Assembly: GCA_021838635.1 (NCBI GenBank)
Contig: JAKCDC010000006.1
Span: forward strand, 56,547 to 120,546
Length of the DNA stretch: 64,000 bases
Direction: 5' to 3'
Source: Pseudomonadota bacterium
GTDB lineage: Bacteria; Pseudomonadota; Gammaproteobacteria; Steroidobacterales; Steroidobacteraceae
Shown here: one piece after another, positions 63,006 through 64,000 of the stretch
Numbering within the stretch: position 1 is the stretch's first letter
Layout: each line of letters opens with the position of its first letter
Program-made: the position numbers and the translations under genes
The notes under the pieces: model-generated
Told to the model about the DNA's origin: nothing
Seen by the model: the letters and a program-made list of their open reading frames with translations, nothing else
The model's database searches: none

Positions 63006-64000
63006 CAGAAAATCGACTCCGCCGAGCCCTGACCCGGGTTCGCCGGGCGGGCCGGCGCCCCGGCCGGCAGATGCTTGGCCATGAAGATCTCCTCGATGCC
63101 ATCCGGATTCTCATCGCTCACGAGCAGCCCGCTCTGCGGCGAGATACGCAGCCGCACGATGCCGGCGGGCTGTGGCCGACGCCACTGCGGCACCCCGCGC
63201 AGCGCCTGGCGCATGAAGCGCATCCAGATCGGCAGCGCCACGTGCGCGCCTTCCTCACCGTAGCCGAGCGTTCGGTCATCATCGAAGCCCGCCCAGACGC
63301 TGGCCACCAGGTGTGGCGTGAAGCCATTGAACCAGGCGTCTTTCCAGTTGTTGGTCGTGCCGGTTTTGCCCGCGATATCCGAGCGATTCAGCGCCAGCGC
63401 ACGCACGCCGGTACCGAATTTGATGACGCTGCGCATCATCGAGGTCATGATGTAGTCGTTGTCGGCGCTGATGACACGCGGGGCGATCTGCCCCGGCGGC
63501 ATGTAGGCCGCGCCGCCGCCGCGCAGCGCATCGGCCTCCGCCAGCAGCGCCCGCTCGTTCGCCGCCGGCTGCAGATCCGAGAGCCGCACCGGCTGGCTGC
63601 AGCCGTGACAGGCGATGCGCGGCTTGGCCTGCCAAATGACCTGATCGTCCGCATTGAGGATCCGATCGATGAGGAACGCCTTGACCTGATAGCCGCCGTT
63701 GGCGAACACCGCGTAGCCGGTGGCCATTTGCAGCGGATTAGTCTCCAGCGTACCGAGCGCGAGCGTCAGGTTCTGCGGTAGCGCCTTCGGATTGAACCCG
63801 AAGCGCTGCACATACTGACTCACAGTCTGTACCCCGAGCGCACGCAGCACGCGGATCGACACCAGGTTCAGCGAGTGCGCAAGCGCCACGCGCAAGCGGA
63901 CCGGGCCGCTGAATTGGCCGCTGTCGTTGGCCGGCCGCCAAGTGCTCTCCATGCCGGGGCCGCCGACCACCAGCGGGGCGTTGCGGCATGTGCTGGAGGG
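63005..64000 (-). CDS. mrcA: Class A penicillin-binding protein 1A, C-terminal part (partial)
   Basis: The frame is open to the window end, so the N-terminal glycosyltransferase domain lies outside. The visible 331 residues hold the end of the transpeptidase domain: the SxN-type SLN in ALAHSLNLVSI, KTGTTN (the KTG motif), WFNGFTPHLVASVWAGFDD and ALPIWMRFM. SATGYAVFANGG-like MATGYAVFANGG is typical of PBP1A. It cross-links peptidoglycan. The SxxK serine is beyond the edge. Last residues are a Pro/Ala-rich tail. Confidence 0.92.
   Translation of the reverse strand, partial: PSSTCRNAPLVVGGPGMESTWRPANDSGQFSGPVRLRVALAHSLNLVSIRVLRALGVQTVSQYVQRFGFNPKALPQNLTLALGTLETNPLQMATGYAVFANGGYQVKAFLIDRILNADDQVIWQAKPRIACHGCSQPVRLSDLQPAANERALLAEADALRGGGAAYMPPGQIAPRVISADNDYIMTSMMRSVIKFGTGVRALALNRSDIAGKTGTTNNWKDAWFNGFTPHLVASVWAGFDDDRTLGYGEEGAHVALPIWMRFMRQALRGVPQWRRPQPAGIVRLRISPQSGLLVSDENPDGIEEIFMAKHLPAGAPARPANPGQGSAESIF

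Overview
The window is chromosomal DNA of a GC-rich gammaproteobacterium. The gene order around spoT, recG, rpoZ, rph and yicC, the bioBFHCD operon, the ctaCDE cytochrome oxidase cluster and the uvrD-trkAH neighbourhood are all gammaproteobacterial. A sugar locus pairing a TonB-dependent receptor with PrnA-like flavin halogenases and a LacI regulator is typical of Xanthomonadales and relatives, so an organism from that side of the class is the best guess. No tRNA, rRNA or CRISPR array was seen. Genes are densely packed, with many 1-4 base ATGA or GTGA overlaps that suggest translational coupling.

Layout: 1-1874, the 3' end of pyrF and an OppA-like lipoprotein. 1902-8837 (minus), gloB, uvrD carrying an in-frame intein, trkA and trkH. 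8886-29823, a maltodextrin/alpha-glucan utilisation locus: inner-membrane MFS transporter, six-hairpin glycosidase, two secreted GH13 paralogues, a GH31 alpha-glucosidase, two convergent flavin halogenase-like genes, a TonB-dependent receptor, a cytoplasmic GH13 alpha-glucosidase, a LacI regulator and an unknown coupled protein. Four near-identical palindromes centred on ATACGTAT lie in its two divergent control regions and are probably the LacI-family operators. The implied pathway is cleavage outside the cell or in the periplasm, uptake through receptor and MFS permease, and final hydrolysis to glucose.

29738-36984 is a haem A and aa3-type cytochrome c oxidase cluster (ctaB, ctaA, SURF1, DUF2909, ctaE, a small membrane protein, ctaD, ctaC, DUF2244) with no ctaG/cox11. 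37172-41750 is bioBFHCD, with a candidate BirA operator upstream. 41870-51913 holds dgkA, a TM2 protein, ubiA, recG, ridA, spoT, rpoZ, a fused rdgB-gmk gene, rph and a PP2C phosphatase. yicC diverges at 51990.

52854-57469 looks like an accessory insert: two unrelated DUF4143-type ATPases, each preceded by a strong palindrome, a frameshifted SEC-C gene, a decayed IS4-family transposase and a small membrane protein. The rest is core: a DUF1614 membrane protein, a hypothetical, rpmE, a 416-bp gap with two perfect inverted DnaA boxes, hemW, gltA, a conserved hypothetical, and the 3' part of a class A penicillin-binding protein cut by the window end.

The most unusual items are the RdgB-Gmk fusion, the UvrD intein in helicase motif III, the palindrome-plus-DUF4143 modules, and the operator set that ties halogenase genes to a sugar regulon.
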